Shown here piece by piece: positions 52,611 to 62,538 of a stretch of 64,000 nucleotides of DNA. The position numbers and the translations under genes were made by a program. Position 1 is the first letter of the stretch. Each line of letters opens with the position of its first letter. The notes beneath the pieces are model-generated. The model had not been told where the DNA came from and did not search any database. It was given only the letters and a program-made list of their open reading frames with translations. The DNA is from Pseudomonadota bacterium (GTDB lineage: Bacteria; Pseudomonadota; Gammaproteobacteria; Burkholderiales; Burkholderiaceae_D): NCBI GenBank assembly GCA_023422955.1, contig JAFAGG010000072.1, forward strand, positions 12,385-76,384, given 5' to 3'.

Positions 52611-55277
52611 ATGCGCACAGATACTCCTCAGACCATCTATCGCCTCGAATACACGCCACCCGCCTACTGGGTGGAACAGGTTGAACTTGGCTTCGATCTC
52701 GATCCCGCCGAAACGCGGGTTGCCAACCGCCTGACCCTGACGCGCAACCCGGACAGCAATACAGCGACTTTGTCCCTGCACGGCGAAGAGTTGAAGCTGG
52801 TGCAGCTGCGCATGAACGGCAAGCTGCTTTCCAGGAAAGACTACCGTATTGCCCAAGGCATGCTGCAGATTCCGGATGCGCCGGACAAGGTGGTGCTGGA
52901 AATCGAAACCATCACCCACCCGGAAAAGAACACCTCGCTGATGGGGCTTTACGTTTCCAACGGCAATTTCTTCACCCAGTGTGAAGCGGAAGGTTTCCGC
53001 AAGATCACCTACTTCCCCGACCGCCCCGATGTAATGACCAAGTTCACGGTCATGCTGCGCGCCGACAAGAAAAAATTTCCGGTGCTGCTATCCAATGGCA
53101 ATCTGATCGAGGAAGGCGACCTGGGCGACGGCCGACATTACGCCTTGTGGGAAGATCCCTTCAAGAAGCCCGCGTATCTGTTCGCACTGGTGGCGGGTAA
53201 CCTCGTGTGCCAGGAACAGACCATTACCCGCAAGAGCGGCAAGGGCGCGTTGCTGCAGGTTTGGGTGGAAGAGGGCAATCTCGACAAGACCCAGCATGCG
53301 ATGGACTCGCTGATCAACAGCATACGCTGGGATGAAGCGCGCTTCGGCCTGGAATTGGATCTCGATCGCTTCATGATTGTCGCGGTCGGCGACTTCAACA
53401 TGGGCGCGATGGAAAACAAGGGCCTCAACATCTTCAATACCAAGTTCGTGCTCGCCAATCCGCGCATCGCCACCGACGTCGATTACGCGAATATCGAATC
53501 GGTGGTCGGCCATGAATACTTCCACAACTGGACCGGCAACCGCGTCACCTGCCGCGACTGGTTCCAGCTGTCGCTGAAGGAAGGCCTGACAGTATTCCGC
53601 GACCAGGAATTTTCCGCCGACATGATAGGGACCGATTCCGGCCGCGCGAGCAAGCGCATCGAAGATGTGCGCCTGCTGCGCCAGGCCCAGTTCCCGGAAG
53701 ATGCCGGCCCGATGGCGCACCCGGTGCGTCCCGACTCCTACGTCGAAATCAATAATTTCTACACCGTCACCATCTACGAAAAAGGTTCGGAAGTGGTGCG
53801 CATGTACCAGACCCTGCTCGGCAAAGAGGGTTTTCGCAAGGGCATGGATCTCTACTTCGAGCGTCATGACGGCCAGGCCGTTACCTGCGACGATTTCCGC
53901 GCCGCGATGGCGGACGCCAATGGCCGCGACCTCACGCAGTTCGAGCGCTGGTACAGCCAGGCGGGTACGCCGCGCGTGCAGGTGCAGGCCGAATACGATG
54001 AAGCGAACCGCACCTACGAACTGACGCTCACGCAATCCGGCCCGCCAACGCCGGGGCAGCCTGAGAAACAGCCTTTCCATATCCCGGTTGTGGTCGGTCT
54101 GCTCGATAGCCAGGGCAAGGATATGCGGCTGCAATTGGAAGGCGAATCGTCGGCAGGCGAGACGACCCGGGTGCTGGAGCTGATTGAAAACCAGCAGACC
54201 TTCCGCTTTGTGAATGTGAAAGAAAAGCCGGTGCCTTCGCTATTGCGAGACTTTTCCGCGCCGGTGATCCTGAAATTCGATTACAGCGATGAAGAGCTGG
54301 TATTTCTGATGGCGCATGACAGCGACCCGTTCAATCGCTGGGAAGCCGGCCAGCGTTTCGCCACACTGCGCATGCTGGATCTGATCAAGCAAGTGCAGGA
54401 TGGCGCAGTGCTGGATGACCTGGCATTTCCGGAAGCGGCGCTGTGCGAAGCCTTCCGCAAGACGCTGACCGACCGCTCACTCGACGCCTCCTTCCGCGAG
54501 CTGGCGCTGACCTTGCCTTCCGAGACCATGCTGTCGGAGCAGGTGGACGTGATCGATCCGCAGACCATTCATGCGGTTCGCCAGTTCCTGCGCCGCCGCC
54601 TGGCGGGGGCCTTGCGCGATGAGTGGTTTGCCGCCTATGAAGAAAACCAGACGCCGGGCGATTACAGCCCGGATGCGGTATCGGCCGGCAAGCGTGCGTT
54701 GAAGAACCTGGCGCTGGCCTACCTTATCGACGTGGACGACAACGAAGCGCATGACTGCGCGCAGAGCCAGTACGATCTCGCGTCCAACATGACCGACCGC
54801 GTGGCGGCGCTGGCTGCGCTGATCAATAGCAGCGCGTCCAGTCGTGAAGTGGCGCTGGACCATTTCTACGATGAGTTCAAGGGCGAGGCGCTGGTGGTCG
54901 ATAAATGGTTCTCTTTGCAGGCCATGTCGCGCACCACCGATGTCGGCGTGGTCAGGAAGCTGATGCAGCATCCGGCTTTCACGCTGAAGAACCCGAATCG
55001 CGCGCGCAGCCTGGTGTTCAGTTTCTGCAACGGCAATCCATCTGCCTTCCATGCGGCCGACGGCAGCGGTTATGAGTTCTGGGCCGACCAGGTGATTGCG
55101 CTCAATGCGATCAATCCGCAAGTGGCGGCCCGCCTTGCGCGTACAATGGACCGCTGGCGCAAGTACACGCCCGCGCTGCAGCAGAAAATGCAGCAGGCGC
55201 TGGAGCGTGTTGCAGGCAGCAAGAAACTTTCCAAGGACGTGCTGGAAGTGGTCAGCAAGTCGCTGGCGAACGGATAA
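52611..55277 (+). CDS. pepN: Aminopeptidase N
   Basis: An 888-residue M1-family zinc aminopeptidase for broad-specificity peptide turnover. The substrate-binding GAMEN motif is in FNMGAMENKGLNIFN. The catalytic zinc site is HEYFHNWTGNR starting at H301, with the third ligand in KEGLTVFRDQEF. Length and spacing match E. coli PepN with a shift of four residues, which supports the ATG at 52611 over an earlier TTG at 52578. Confidence 0.96.
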   Translation: MRTDTPQTIYRLEYTPPAYWVEQVELGFDLDPAETRVANRLTLTRNPDSNTATLSLHGEELKLVQLRMNGKLLSRKDYRIAQGMLQIPDAPDKVVLEIETITHPEKNTSLMGLYVSNGNFFTQCEAEGFRKITYFPDRPDVMTKFTVMLRADKKKFPVLLSNGNLIEEGDLGDGRHYALWEDPFKKPAYLFALVAGNLVCQEQTITRKSGKGALLQVWVEEGNLDKTQHAMDSLINSIRWDEARFGLELDLDRFMIVAVGDFNMGAMENKGLNIFNTKFVLANPRIATDVDYANIESVVGHEYFHNWTGNRVTCRDWFQLSLKEGLTVFRDQEFSADMIGTDSGRASKRIEDVRLLRQAQFPEDAGPMAHPVRPDSYVEINNFYTVTIYEKGSEVVRMYQTLLGKEGFRKGMDLYFERHDGQAVTCDDFRAAMADANGRDLTQFERWYSQAGTPRVQVQAEYDEANRTYELTLTQSGPPTPGQPEKQPFHIPVVVGLLDSQGKDMRLQLEGESSAGETTRVLELIENQQTFRFVNVKEKPVPSLLRDFSAPVILKFDYSDEELVFLMAHDSDPFNRWEAGQRFATLRMLDLIKQVQDGAVLDDLAFPEAALCEAFRKTLTDRSLDASFRELALTLPSETMLSEQVDVIDPQTIHAVRQFLRRRLAGALRDEWFAAYEENQTPGDYSPDAVSAGKRALKNLALAYLIDVDDNEAHDCAQSQYDLASNMTDRVAALAALINSSASSREVALDHFYDEFKGEALVVDKWFSLQAMSRTTDVGVVRKLMQHPAFTLKNPNRARSLVFSFCNGNPSAFHAADGSGYEFWADQVIALNAINPQVAARLARTMDRWRKYTPALQQKMQQALERVAGSKKLSKDVLEVVSKSLANG

Positions 55278-55331
55278 CACTGATTAATGTGAATAATGTA
55301 AATGTGGATTAAATAAACAGGGATAAGCAGA

Positions 55332-56336
55332 ATGAATCAAATCAGCTTGACCAGGCACCTGATAGAACAGCAGCGCCTGCACAACAATATTCCGGGCGAA
55401 TTGCGCCTGCTGCTGGAAGTGGTGGCGCGCGCCTGCAAGAACATCAGCTACTCGGTCAGCAAAGGAGCGCTGGGCGATGTGCTGGGCTCGGCGGAAAGCG
55501 AAAACGTGCAAGGCGAAGTACAGAAGAAACTCGACGTGATCGCCAACGACATCCTGGTCGACGCCAATGAATGGGGCGGGCATCTTGCAGCGATGGCGTC
55601 CGAGGAAATGGACACGCTGTATCCGATTCCGAACCGCTATCCCAAGGGCGAATACCTGCTGATGTACGATCCGCTCGACGGCTCGTCCAACATCGACGTG
55701 AACGTTTCCATCGGCACCATCTTCTCGGTGCTGAAAGCGCCGGAAGGCATGAAAGAGCCGGCTGAGCAGGATTTCATGCAGCCGGGCTCGAAACAGGTGG
55801 CGGCCGGCTATGCCATCTACGGTCCGCAAACCATGCTGGTGCTGACCACCGGCCATGGCGTGCACATGTTCACACTGAACCGCGAACTCGGTGCCTGGGT
55901 CATGACGCAGGAAAATGTGCGCATTCCGGAAGATACCAAGGAGTACGCGATCAACGCCTCGAACGCGCGTCACTGGTATGCGCCGGTGCAGCGTTATGTG
56001 AGCGAACTGCAGGCCGGCCAAACCGGCCCGCGCGGCAAGGATTTCAACATGCGCTGGATCGCCTCCATGGTGGCCGACGTGCATCGCATCCTGAACCGCG
56101 GCGGCATCTTCATGTACCCGGCCGACCAGCGCGAACCGGACAAGCCCGGCAAGCTGCGCCTGATGTATGAAGCCAATCCCATGGCCTTCCTGGTAGAGCA
56201 GGCCGGCGGCGCTGCGACCGACGGCAAGCAGCGCATCATGGACATCCAGCCGGAAAAATTGCACCAGCGCGTAGCCGTTTTCCTCGGCTCGAAACAGGAA
56301 GTGGAAACCGTCACCCGCTATCATGGCGAGGCCTGA
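55332..56336 (+). CDS. fbp: Fructose-1,6-bisphosphatase, class 1
   Basis: Fbp removes a phosphate from fructose-1,6-bisphosphate in gluconeogenesis. The 334-residue protein has the metal-binding signature [18 protein letters not shown] (about residue 112), and [19 protein letters not shown] near the substrate site. It follows pepN after 54 bp, on the same strand. Confidence 0.96.
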   Translation: MNQISLTRHLIEQQRLHNNIPGELRLLLEVVARACKNISYSVSKGALGDVLGSAESENVQGEVQKKLDVIANDILVDANEWGGHLAAMASEEMDTLYPIPNRYPKGEYLLMYDPLDGSSNIDVNVSIGTIFSVLKAPEGMKEPAEQDFMQPGSKQVAAGYAIYGPQTMLVLTTGHGVHMFTLNRELGAWVMTQENVRIPEDTKEYAINASNARHWYAPVQRYVSELQAGQTGPRGKDFNMRWIASMVADVHRILNRGGIFMYPADQREPDKPGKLRLMYEANPMAFLVEQAGGAATDGKQRIMDIQPEKLHQRVAVFLGSKQEVETVTRYHGEA

Positions 56337-56408
56337 GCTCCGAGGGAGACGCTGAAAAAGAGAAAACGCAAGAAATCGGCCTGCATCTAGCAGGAAGCCA
56401 GGTTTTCT

Positions 56409-56417
56409 TGCTAGAAT
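56409..56417 (+). promoter_or_regulatory. Extended -10 promoter for tRNA-Thr
   Basis: TGCTAGAAT is an extended -10 element ending 11 bases before the tRNA 5' end, so transcription would start a few bases before the mature tRNA. No clear -35 is seen. Confidence 0.5.
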
Positions 56418-56427
56418 ACGTGCCTTC

Positions 56428-56503
<76 letters not shown>

Positions 56504-56508
56504 GTACC

Positions 56509-56543
56509 AAAGCGGCTTGCAGCGATGCAAGCCGCTTTTTTTT
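56509..56543 (+). terminator. Rho-independent terminator after tRNA-Thr
   Basis: AAGCGGCTTGCA and TGCAAGCCGCTT form a 12-bp perfect stem with a GCGA loop, followed by a run of Ts. Confidence 0.9.
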
Positions 56544-56664
56544 GCTTATTCAATATCCTCAACCTTCTTTCAATGGCGGCGATGCGAGGGTTGGCGGTCA
56601 GTGTGTTCTTGGAATTCAATGGAGTTTTCGCGCAGGCTGAGTTCATCGGCAGGAAACGGAATGG

Positions 56665-56937
56665 GTGATACAGGGATTCAGTCATGCGAATCATCTCGTG
56701 CAACCGGGGCCGCTGGCACAGACCGATGTGTACAGGAAGGCATCGCTGGACATGGCCATGCGCGATGCCTTTCGCAAGGCGAGCCGTTACCTGATGACGG
56801 CGCACGAGCTGAGTGAGGATGAGGCGATTTCCGTCATTTCGGTAGGCATCGATTTCGGCATCACGCAAGTCGTCAAGGACACCTGGGGCATGCTTGCCAC
56901 TATTCGGAAATCCATTTTCCCGCTGCCTAATGCCTGA
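56665..56937 (+). pseudogene. Acetamidase/formamidase C-terminal remnant
   Basis: About 90 residues from a GTG at 56665 match the C-terminal end of FmdA/AmdA-type amidases, including SLDMAMRDAFRKASRYLM, ELSEDEAISVISVGIDFGITQVV and IRKSIF. The parent family is about 400 residues, and the rest is missing upstream, where the tRNA terminator lies. The first codons lack a convincing ribosome site. It is a decayed or truncated gene. Confidence 0.8.
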
Positions 56938-57119
56938 ATCTGGATAAGAGTCCTGTGTCTCGGAATTGCATCCGGGGCTTGAAAAGCTTTTGTGCTTGCA
57001 GGGTGAGAAAGGCAGGGAAGCCAGGTTCATGTACTTGGCTCTATAAGAGGCGGCAATTCCTTCAAGCGTCAAGTGAGCAGGCAATAGCAGGCAAGCCTTA
57101 TAAAAATGCATGAGAGTGC

Positions 57120-57311
57120 CTGAAAAATAACTGTCCCGTTCTCGTGCTCAATGTTGCATTGAGTTTTGTGGCGGGCCACACCGATGCCGCCGGATTCCTG
57201 GCGCTGTCCGGGTTGTTCACCGCGCATATCACGGGCAATCTTGTGCTGCTTAGCGCAGAGATGGCAACGCCGGAACACAACTTCCCCATCCCTTGCACAG
57301 ACACCTCTTGA
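57120..57311 (+). pseudogene. DUF1275 (YoaK) membrane protein N-terminal remnant
   Basis: The frame from 57120 encodes LNVALSFVAGHTDAAGFLAL, followed by SGLFTAHITGNLVLLSAEM, the N-terminal segment of DUF1275 membrane proteins. After about 45 matching residues the reading leaves the family and stops. No proper start codon is in frame (CTG at 57120, stop just upstream). It is therefore a fragment of a gene normally about 230 codons long. Between this and the amidase remnant, 56938-57119 shows nothing recognisable. Confidence 0.75.
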
Positions 57312-57417
57312 GAATTTCTGTTTTCGCATTGCCGCTCAATTGTCCATCGCTCAATGCGCCTCATCGATCTCCTGCTATGCTGCGATGCTGTGACACGGTA
57401 TATGAGCAGACTGGAAA

Positions 57418-58467
57418 ATGAGTGCGTCAGGTGGCGAGTCAATGTGGCGGCGAATGCTGAAGTGGGTGGGGCGGTTTTCTCTCACCCTGATAGGGGTGCT
57501 AAGCGCCTTATGGGGAGCGCTCGCGCTCTGGTACCGGCTGCCCTTGCCGGAATTCGGCAAAGCCCTGTTCGCCTGCCTGTGGGGCGCGGGCAGCTTGTAC
57601 GTCATGGCGATGATATGGCGCAAGCGTTATGGGAAGGTGCTTGCCGTCTATGCGCTGGCGCTGGCAGGCCTGATTTTCTGGTGGACAGGCATAGCGCCGT
57701 CCAATGACCGCGACTGGGCGGATGACGTCGCGCGGCAGTTGCAGGCTACGGTCGATGGAGACGTGGTCACGCTGGAGAATGTGCGCAACTTCGATTGGCG
57801 CAGTAACGACGACTACACGGTGCGCTGGGAAAAAAGGCAGTACAAGCTGTCGGACATCCGATCGGTCGATGTCGCGCTGTCGTACTGGATGGGGCCGGCC
57901 ATTGCCCACACGCTGGTTTCCTTCGGCTTTGAAAACGAGAATGGAAGCCGGGAGTATCTGAGTTTCTCGGTCGAGATCCGCAAAGAGCGCAACGAGTCGT
58001 TTTCCGCGCTTGCCGGTTTCTTCAAGCAGTTCGAACTCGGCCTGGTAGCGGCTGACGAACGCGATGTGCTGCGTGTGCGCGCCAATGTGCGCGATGAAGA
58101 GGTCTATCTTTACAACGTCGCGATGTCGCAGGCCGCCATGCGCTCGCTCTTCCTTGCCTACCTGGATGAAGCGGCGTCTTTGCGGCGCGAGCCGCGCTTC
58201 TATGACACGCTGATTGCCAATTGCACGACGATAGTATTTGAAATGGCGCGCCGCATCGAACCCGGCCTGCCTTCAGATTACCGGCTGCTGGTCTCGGGTT
58301 ATCTGCACGAATATCTGTATGAGCTGGGCGCGCTTGCTCCCAGCCAGGACCTGGAGGCGCTGCGAGCGCTTGCACACATTAATGAACGCGCGCGTGCCGC
58401 TGACCATTCCCCTCATTTTTCAGAGATAATCCGGCGCGGAGTTCCCGCTGCCGGGCACAAGAATTAG
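57418..58467 (+). CDS. DUF4105-type membrane protein
   Basis: A 349-residue protein with three N-terminal hydrophobic helices (about 18-40, 45-62, 73-90) and a large domain of the DUF4105 type. Signature segments include DWRSNDDYTVRWEKRQYKLS, SYWMGPAIAHTLVSFGFEN, FSVEIRKERNESFS, and LRREPRFYDTLIANCTT with its conserved cysteine. The large domain is predicted extracytoplasmic. Function unknown. It precedes the lipoprotein hydrolase gene by 53 bp, so the two may share a transcript. Confidence 0.85.
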   Translation: MSASGGESMWRRMLKWVGRFSLTLIGVLSALWGALALWYRLPLPEFGKALFACLWGAGSLYVMAMIWRKRYGKVLAVYALALAGLIFWWTGIAPSNDRDWADDVARQLQATVDGDVVTLENVRNFDWRSNDDYTVRWEKRQYKLSDIRSVDVALSYWMGPAIAHTLVSFGFENENGSREYLSFSVEIRKERNESFSALAGFFKQFELGLVAADERDVLRVRANVRDEEVYLYNVAMSQAAMRSLFLAYLDEAASLRREPRFYDTLIANCTTIVFEMARRIEPGLPSDYRLLVSGYLHEYLYELGALAPSQDLEALRALAHINERARAADHSPHFSEIIRRGVPAAGHKN

Positions 58468-58520
58468 GCGTTGCGTCGTCCGAATGGGCGGCGCATAGCG
58501 CTGGAAAATGATCAGCTACG

Positions 58521-60506
58521 ATGAATCCGAGAATTTCAGAAAATGGCATGGCCTGCGCTGCAGGTTTCCCCTTGCGACTATCCCTGCCGGGCATAGGGCG
58601 ATGGCGGCATATGCTGGTCCTCATGGTCGCGGCCTTCCTGCTCGCCGGTTGCGCCGGCGTGAAAGTGACGTCGATCGCGCCGCGCGACTATGTTCTGGCG
58701 CGGCGGGGCGACATTCTTTCTACCGGAAAGCTGAGCACTTCCGCGAATAACGGCTTGCACGTGTTTGGCATGGAAGCGAGTTTATGCATGTCGGACACTC
58801 TCTCCTGCATGCGCACGCTTCAGGCATCGCAGGGACTGAGCGATGAACAGCGTGCTTCCATCCTGTCGGAACTGTGGCTGCAGGAAGCCATCACGCGCGA
58901 GAAGTCGACCGAGGGCGCAAGCCATAATGAGATCGTCGACGCCTATCTGCAAAGCGCCCGCCAGGCCTATGCCTACCTGTTCTTCACGGAACGCCGCCCT
59001 GACGAGCGCGCGCTGGAAGGCCGCCAGATGCAGGTCAGGGATTACTACAACTTTGCGGTGCAGCAGGCGGTTACCCATCTGTTCAAGGACTACAGGGACC
59101 GCGAACTGGACCATCAGGGCGACAGCGAAGGGATTGCTCATCTGCGCATGGGGGCGTGGAAGATGCGCGTCAGCAGCGAGCTGAAGTTCGGGGACAACAA
59201 TGATTTGCCCCAGGATCTGATTCCCGCCGCCTCGCTCAATTTCAAGGGATTGCGCAACCAGTATCGGCGCGACGGTGCCGGGGCGATGCTGGTGGCGGCA
59301 ACGGCAGACCGGGTCGTGACGAACAGCAGCGCCAACCTGCCTTACAGCGAAAGCCCGTTCCCGGCCATGACGGCTGTCCTCAGCTTCCCGGGCGATAGCC
59401 TGGAAGCAGTGCTGCAGACGGACCAGGTCTGGCTGACCGCCTACGATCCCTATCGCCATGCGACCATCACCCTGGCCGGCACCAGCGTCCCGCTCGCCGC
59501 CGACTTTACTTCGGGTTATGGCCTGTGGCTGGCACGCTCCGGCTTCGCCGCGCAGTCGATTCTCTCGCTGATCGGCAAGGGTGAGATCATTGAGAAACCG
59601 CGCGTCTTCCTGTTGCAGCCCTACGATCCGGAACGGCGAACCATCGTCATGCTGCATGGACTGGCCAGCAGTCCCGAAGCCTGGATCAACGTGGCGAATG
59701 AAGTGCTGGGCGACGAAGTGTTGCGGCAGAACTTCCAGATCTGGCAGGTGTATTACCCGACCAATGTGCCGCTGGCGTTTAATAACCTCCATATACGCGA
59801 GGCATTGGAAAAAACGCTGCACCATTTCGATCCGAAAGGCACGACCCCGGCATCGCGCGATATCGTGCTGGTGGGGCATAGTATGGGCGGCGTGCTGTCG
59901 CGGCTGATGGTTTCATCATCCAAGGATGAGCTGATGAAGGGCTTGCTGGATGATTACGATCTGAGCGGCAATCGTCTGACAAGAGCCAAGGCGCGGCTGC
60001 AGCCTTTCCTGAACTTCTCGCCGGTTCCGCAAGTGAGCCGGGCCGTTTTCATCGCGGCGCCGCATCGCGGAACGCCGGTTGCGGGCAACCGGCTGGCGCG
60101 CTGGATCGCCGGTCTCGTTACCTTGCCGGTGTCGGTGCTGAGCCAGCTCACGGAGATTGCGCAACTGCTGGTACGGCCCGGCTCGGCCACACCGACAACA
60201 CTCGCCAATCCCATGAACGGTATTACCAATCTCCATGATCAGGATGCCTTCATATCCCGCGCGGCGAACTTGCCGATCTCACCGAAAATCCGCTACCACT
60301 CCATCATAGGAAACGATACGCCCGACGTCGCGCTGCCCGTTTCCAGCGATGGCGTCGTGCCCTATCGCAGCGCGCATCTGGACGGCGCAGAGTCGGAAAA
60401 AGTCATCGTCTCCGGCCACAGCGTGCAGGAAACACCCGAGGCGATTCTTGAAGTCAGGCGCATCCTGCATACTCACCTTGAACAGTTGCGCAGGCCGCAA
60501 CCGTGA
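58521..60506 (+). CDS. Lipoprotein alpha/beta-hydrolase (lipase/esterase-like)
   Basis: A 661-residue protein. A hydrophobic segment ending in a lipobox (MLVLMVAAFLLAGC) at about 31-44 indicates a lipoprotein. The true start may be later than 58521, for example the ATG at 58548. An N-terminal domain of about 320 residues is of no recognised family. The C-terminal hydrolase holds the oxyanion segment VMLHGLASSPEAW, the nucleophile elbow VGHSMGGV with S454, and FIAAPHRGTPVAG. The His of the triad is likely SGHSVQ near residue 635. A triacylglycerol-lipase or esterase role at the outer membrane is inference. Confidence 0.83.
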   Translation: MNPRISENGMACAAGFPLRLSLPGIGRWRHMLVLMVAAFLLAGCAGVKVTSIAPRDYVLARRGDILSTGKLSTSANNGLHVFGMEASLCMSDTLSCMRTLQASQGLSDEQRASILSELWLQEAITREKSTEGASHNEIVDAYLQSARQAYAYLFFTERRPDERALEGRQMQVRDYYNFAVQQAVTHLFKDYRDRELDHQGDSEGIAHLRMGAWKMRVSSELKFGDNNDLPQDLIPAASLNFKGLRNQYRRDGAGAMLVAATADRVVTNSSANLPYSESPFPAMTAVLSFPGDSLEAVLQTDQVWLTAYDPYRHATITLAGTSVPLAADFTSGYGLWLARSGFAAQSILSLIGKGEIIEKPRVFLLQPYDPERRTIVMLHGLASSPEAWINVANEVLGDEVLRQNFQIWQVYYPTNVPLAFNNLHIREALEKTLHHFDPKGTTPASRDIVLVGHSMGGVLSRLMVSSSKDELMKGLLDDYDLSGNRLTRAKARLQPFLNFSPVPQVSRAVFIAAPHRGTPVAGNRLARWIAGLVTLPVSVLSQLTEIAQLLVRPGSATPTTLANPMNGITNLHDQDAFISRAANLPISPKIRYHSIIGNDTPDVALPVSSDGVVPYRSAHLDGAESEKVIVSGHSVQETPEAILEVRRILHTHLEQLRRPQP

Positions 60507-60593
60507 CGAGGCGTGTCGCTGGCGCCTGTTCAACGATTTCTTATTCCTGTTTTCTGAGCGGAGCCTGGCAGGCTGCACGGCCGGGTCAGGCAG

Positions 60594-60617
60594 CTGGTAC
60601 TAGCTTCTGGTACTAGC
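60594..60617 (+). repeat. 13-bp tandem direct repeat at the end of the exporter ATPase gene
   Basis: CTGGTACTAGC occurs at 60594-60604 and again at 60607-60617. The second copy contains the TAG stop of the ATPase gene on the minus strand. Confidence 0.7.
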
Positions 60618-61338
60618 CTCTGACCTCATCGCTTTCAATATCGCCGTCCACCAGCGTGATGGTGCGATCGCATTGTTCCGACAGGCGCGGATCGTGGGTG
60701 ACCAGCAGCACGGCGCAGCCGAACTCGCGGTTGAAGTTGCGGAATAGCTGGAACACTTCGGCAGCGGATTTGCTGTCGAGGTTGCCGGTAGGTTCATCGG
60801 CCAGCAAGAGAGCAGGGCGGGTCACCAGTGCGCGGGCCACGGCCACGCGTTGCTGCTGGCCGCCGGAGAGCTGGTCGGGCTTGCGTTGTTCCATTCCCTG
60901 CAATCCCACCTGGGCCAGCAAGCCGCGGGCGCGCTCTGTCTGTTCGCGCGTGGGTTTGCCGCTCGCCACCATGAGCGGCATCAGCACGTTTTCCAGCGCG
61001 GTGAAAGCCTGGATCAGGTGATGGAACTGGAACACGAAGCCGATCGCGCTGCCGCGCAACGCCGTGCGCCGCGCATCGTCCATGTTGCGGGTGGGTTCGC
61101 CGAGCAGGAACAATTCGCCATCTGTGGGCCTGTCGAGCAGGCCGATCACGTTGAGCAGCGTGCTCTTGCCCGAGCCCGATGCGCCCACCAGCGCGGCGAA
61201 GTCGCGGCGTTGCAGGCGCAGATCCAGCCCGTGCAACACTTCCACTTCGGTCGGCTTGCCGAGGTTGTAGCTTTTCCTGAGGCCCTGCAGGCGCAGCACC
61301 TCCTGCATGGCGTCAAGTTTGGCGTCGTGCTCAGACAT
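60613..61338 (-). CDS. ABC exporter ATPase, LolD/MacB-type
   Basis: A 241-residue ATPase of the family that drives FtsX-type permeases. Walker A GASGSGKST, Q-loop, signature LSGGQQQRVAVARAL, Walker B LLADEPTGNLD and the H-loop LVTHDPRL are intact. The gene overlaps the permease gene by 8 bases and follows it on the same strand. Together with the adaptor it makes a tripartite exporter of MacAB or DevBCA type. Substrate unknown. Confidence 0.9.
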   Translation of the reverse strand: MSEHDAKLDAMQEVLRLQGLRKSYNLGKPTEVEVLHGLDLRLQRRDFAALVGASGSGKSTLLNVIGLLDRPTDGELFLLGEPTRNMDDARRTALRGSAIGFVFQFHHLIQAFTALENVLMPLMVASGKPTREQTERARGLLAQVGLQGMEQRKPDQLSGGQQQRVAVARALVTRPALLLADEPTGNLDSKSAAEVFQLFRNFNREFGCAVLLVTHDPRLSEQCDRTITLVDGDIESDEVRG

Positions 61339-62533
61339 GGCGGATCGCCTCCACGGGGTCGAGAGAGGCGGCCCGTTGTGCCGGCACGGCTGCCGACAGG
61401 ATGCCGGTGACGGTCGCCAGTCCTGTTGCCGCCACCACCAGCCAAGGATTCAGCGGGATGTAAAACAGTTTGGGGCCGAAGGTATTGAATGCCGCCACCA
61501 GGCCATAGCCCGCGAGACCGCCCAGCAGTGAGCCAGCCAGGCCGAACAGTGCGCCCTGCACCAGGAACACCCGCAGCATCTGCTGGCGCGTGATGCCCAT
61601 CGCGCGCAGTATGCCGATCTCGCGCGTGCGCTGGACCACGCTTACCGACAGCACGCTGGCAATCCCCAGCGCCACGCTCAAGGCCACGAAGGCGCTGATC
61701 ATGCGCGTGGACAGGCTTTGCGAGCGCAAGGCATTCATCAGTTGCGCATTGGTTTCCATCCAGCTTTCCGCCTTCAGTCCGGTGAGGCGGGCGATGCGCG
61801 CAGCCACTGTCTGCGCGTCGAAAATGTCGTCCACCTTCACGTCGATGACCGTGGCGGCACCCGCCAGGTCGAGCAGCGACTGGGTCTGCTTCATGTCCAG
61901 GTACACATAGCGCGCATCCAGCTCGCGCACGCCCAGCTCGAAGATGCCGGCGATGTTCACCACGCTCTCCCTTTCCTGGCCGCCGTCCAGCCGCAGCTTG
62001 TCGCCCACGCGCAGTCCCAGGTCGCTGGCCAGCTGCTTGCCGATCACGGCATCGCCGGCGCCGATGCGAAACACGCCGGCGACGATATCGTCCTGGATAG
62101 GGATGATGCGCTGATAGCGCACGGCATCGATGCCTATCAGCGCCACCGACTGCAGCGCCTCGCCGCGACGCGCGAACGCCGGCCCCGAGATGACCGGCGA
62201 CACTGCCGTGACGCGCGGCAGCGTGTCGAGTGCATCGCGCACCTGCTGCCAGTTGTTGATGGAGCGCAGGCGCTGGGCGCGCTTGTCTTCCAGCAGCAGT
62301 TGCACGCTTCCCGCTTCGGGCAGCAGGATGCGGTTGTGCTCTTCAGCAGGCTGGACCTTGATGTGGGCCTGCGTGCCCAGCGTGCGGTCGATGATGTTGC
62401 CCTGCAGGCCATTGATCAGCGCAGTGAGGAACACGATCACCGCAACGCCCACCGCGATGCCGACCAGGATCAGCGTACTCTGCGCCTTGCCTTCGCGCAG
62501 GAACTTGGTGGCGATGGTCCACTCGATCCACAT
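61331..62533 (-). CDS. ABC exporter permease, FtsX/LolC type
   Basis: A 400-residue permease opening MWIEWTIATKFLREGKAQST. It has an N-terminal transmembrane helix, a large periplasmic domain (about residues 45-260), then three C-terminal helices with the FtsX-type segment VVQRTREIGILRAMGITRQQ. Its four-helix layout fits the DevC/MacB family. It lies 5 bp after the adaptor gene and overlaps the ATPase gene, so the three are co-translated. Confidence 0.9.
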   Translation of the reverse strand: MWIEWTIATKFLREGKAQSTLILVGIAVGVAVIVFLTALINGLQGNIIDRTLGTQAHIKVQPAEEHNRILLPEAGSVQLLLEDKRAQRLRSINNWQQVRDALDTLPRVTAVSPVISGPAFARRGEALQSVALIGIDAVRYQRIIPIQDDIVAGVFRIGAGDAVIGKQLASDLGLRVGDKLRLDGGQERESVVNIAGIFELGVRELDARYVYLDMKQTQSLLDLAGAATVIDVKVDDIFDAQTVAARIARLTGLKAESWMETNAQLMNALRSQSLSTRMISAFVALSVALGIASVLSVSVVQRTREIGILRAMGITRQQMLRVFLVQGALFGLAGSLLGGLAGYGLVAAFNTFGPKLFYIPLNPWLVVAATGLATVTGILSAAVPAQRAASLDPVEAIRHV

Positions 62534-62538
62534 AGCCG

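Noticed and set aside
56504..57417. Second copy of the tRNA-Thr 3' end as an attachment site
   Set aside because: I searched by eye for the GTTCGATTCC to CACCA stretch downstream and found no convincing match.
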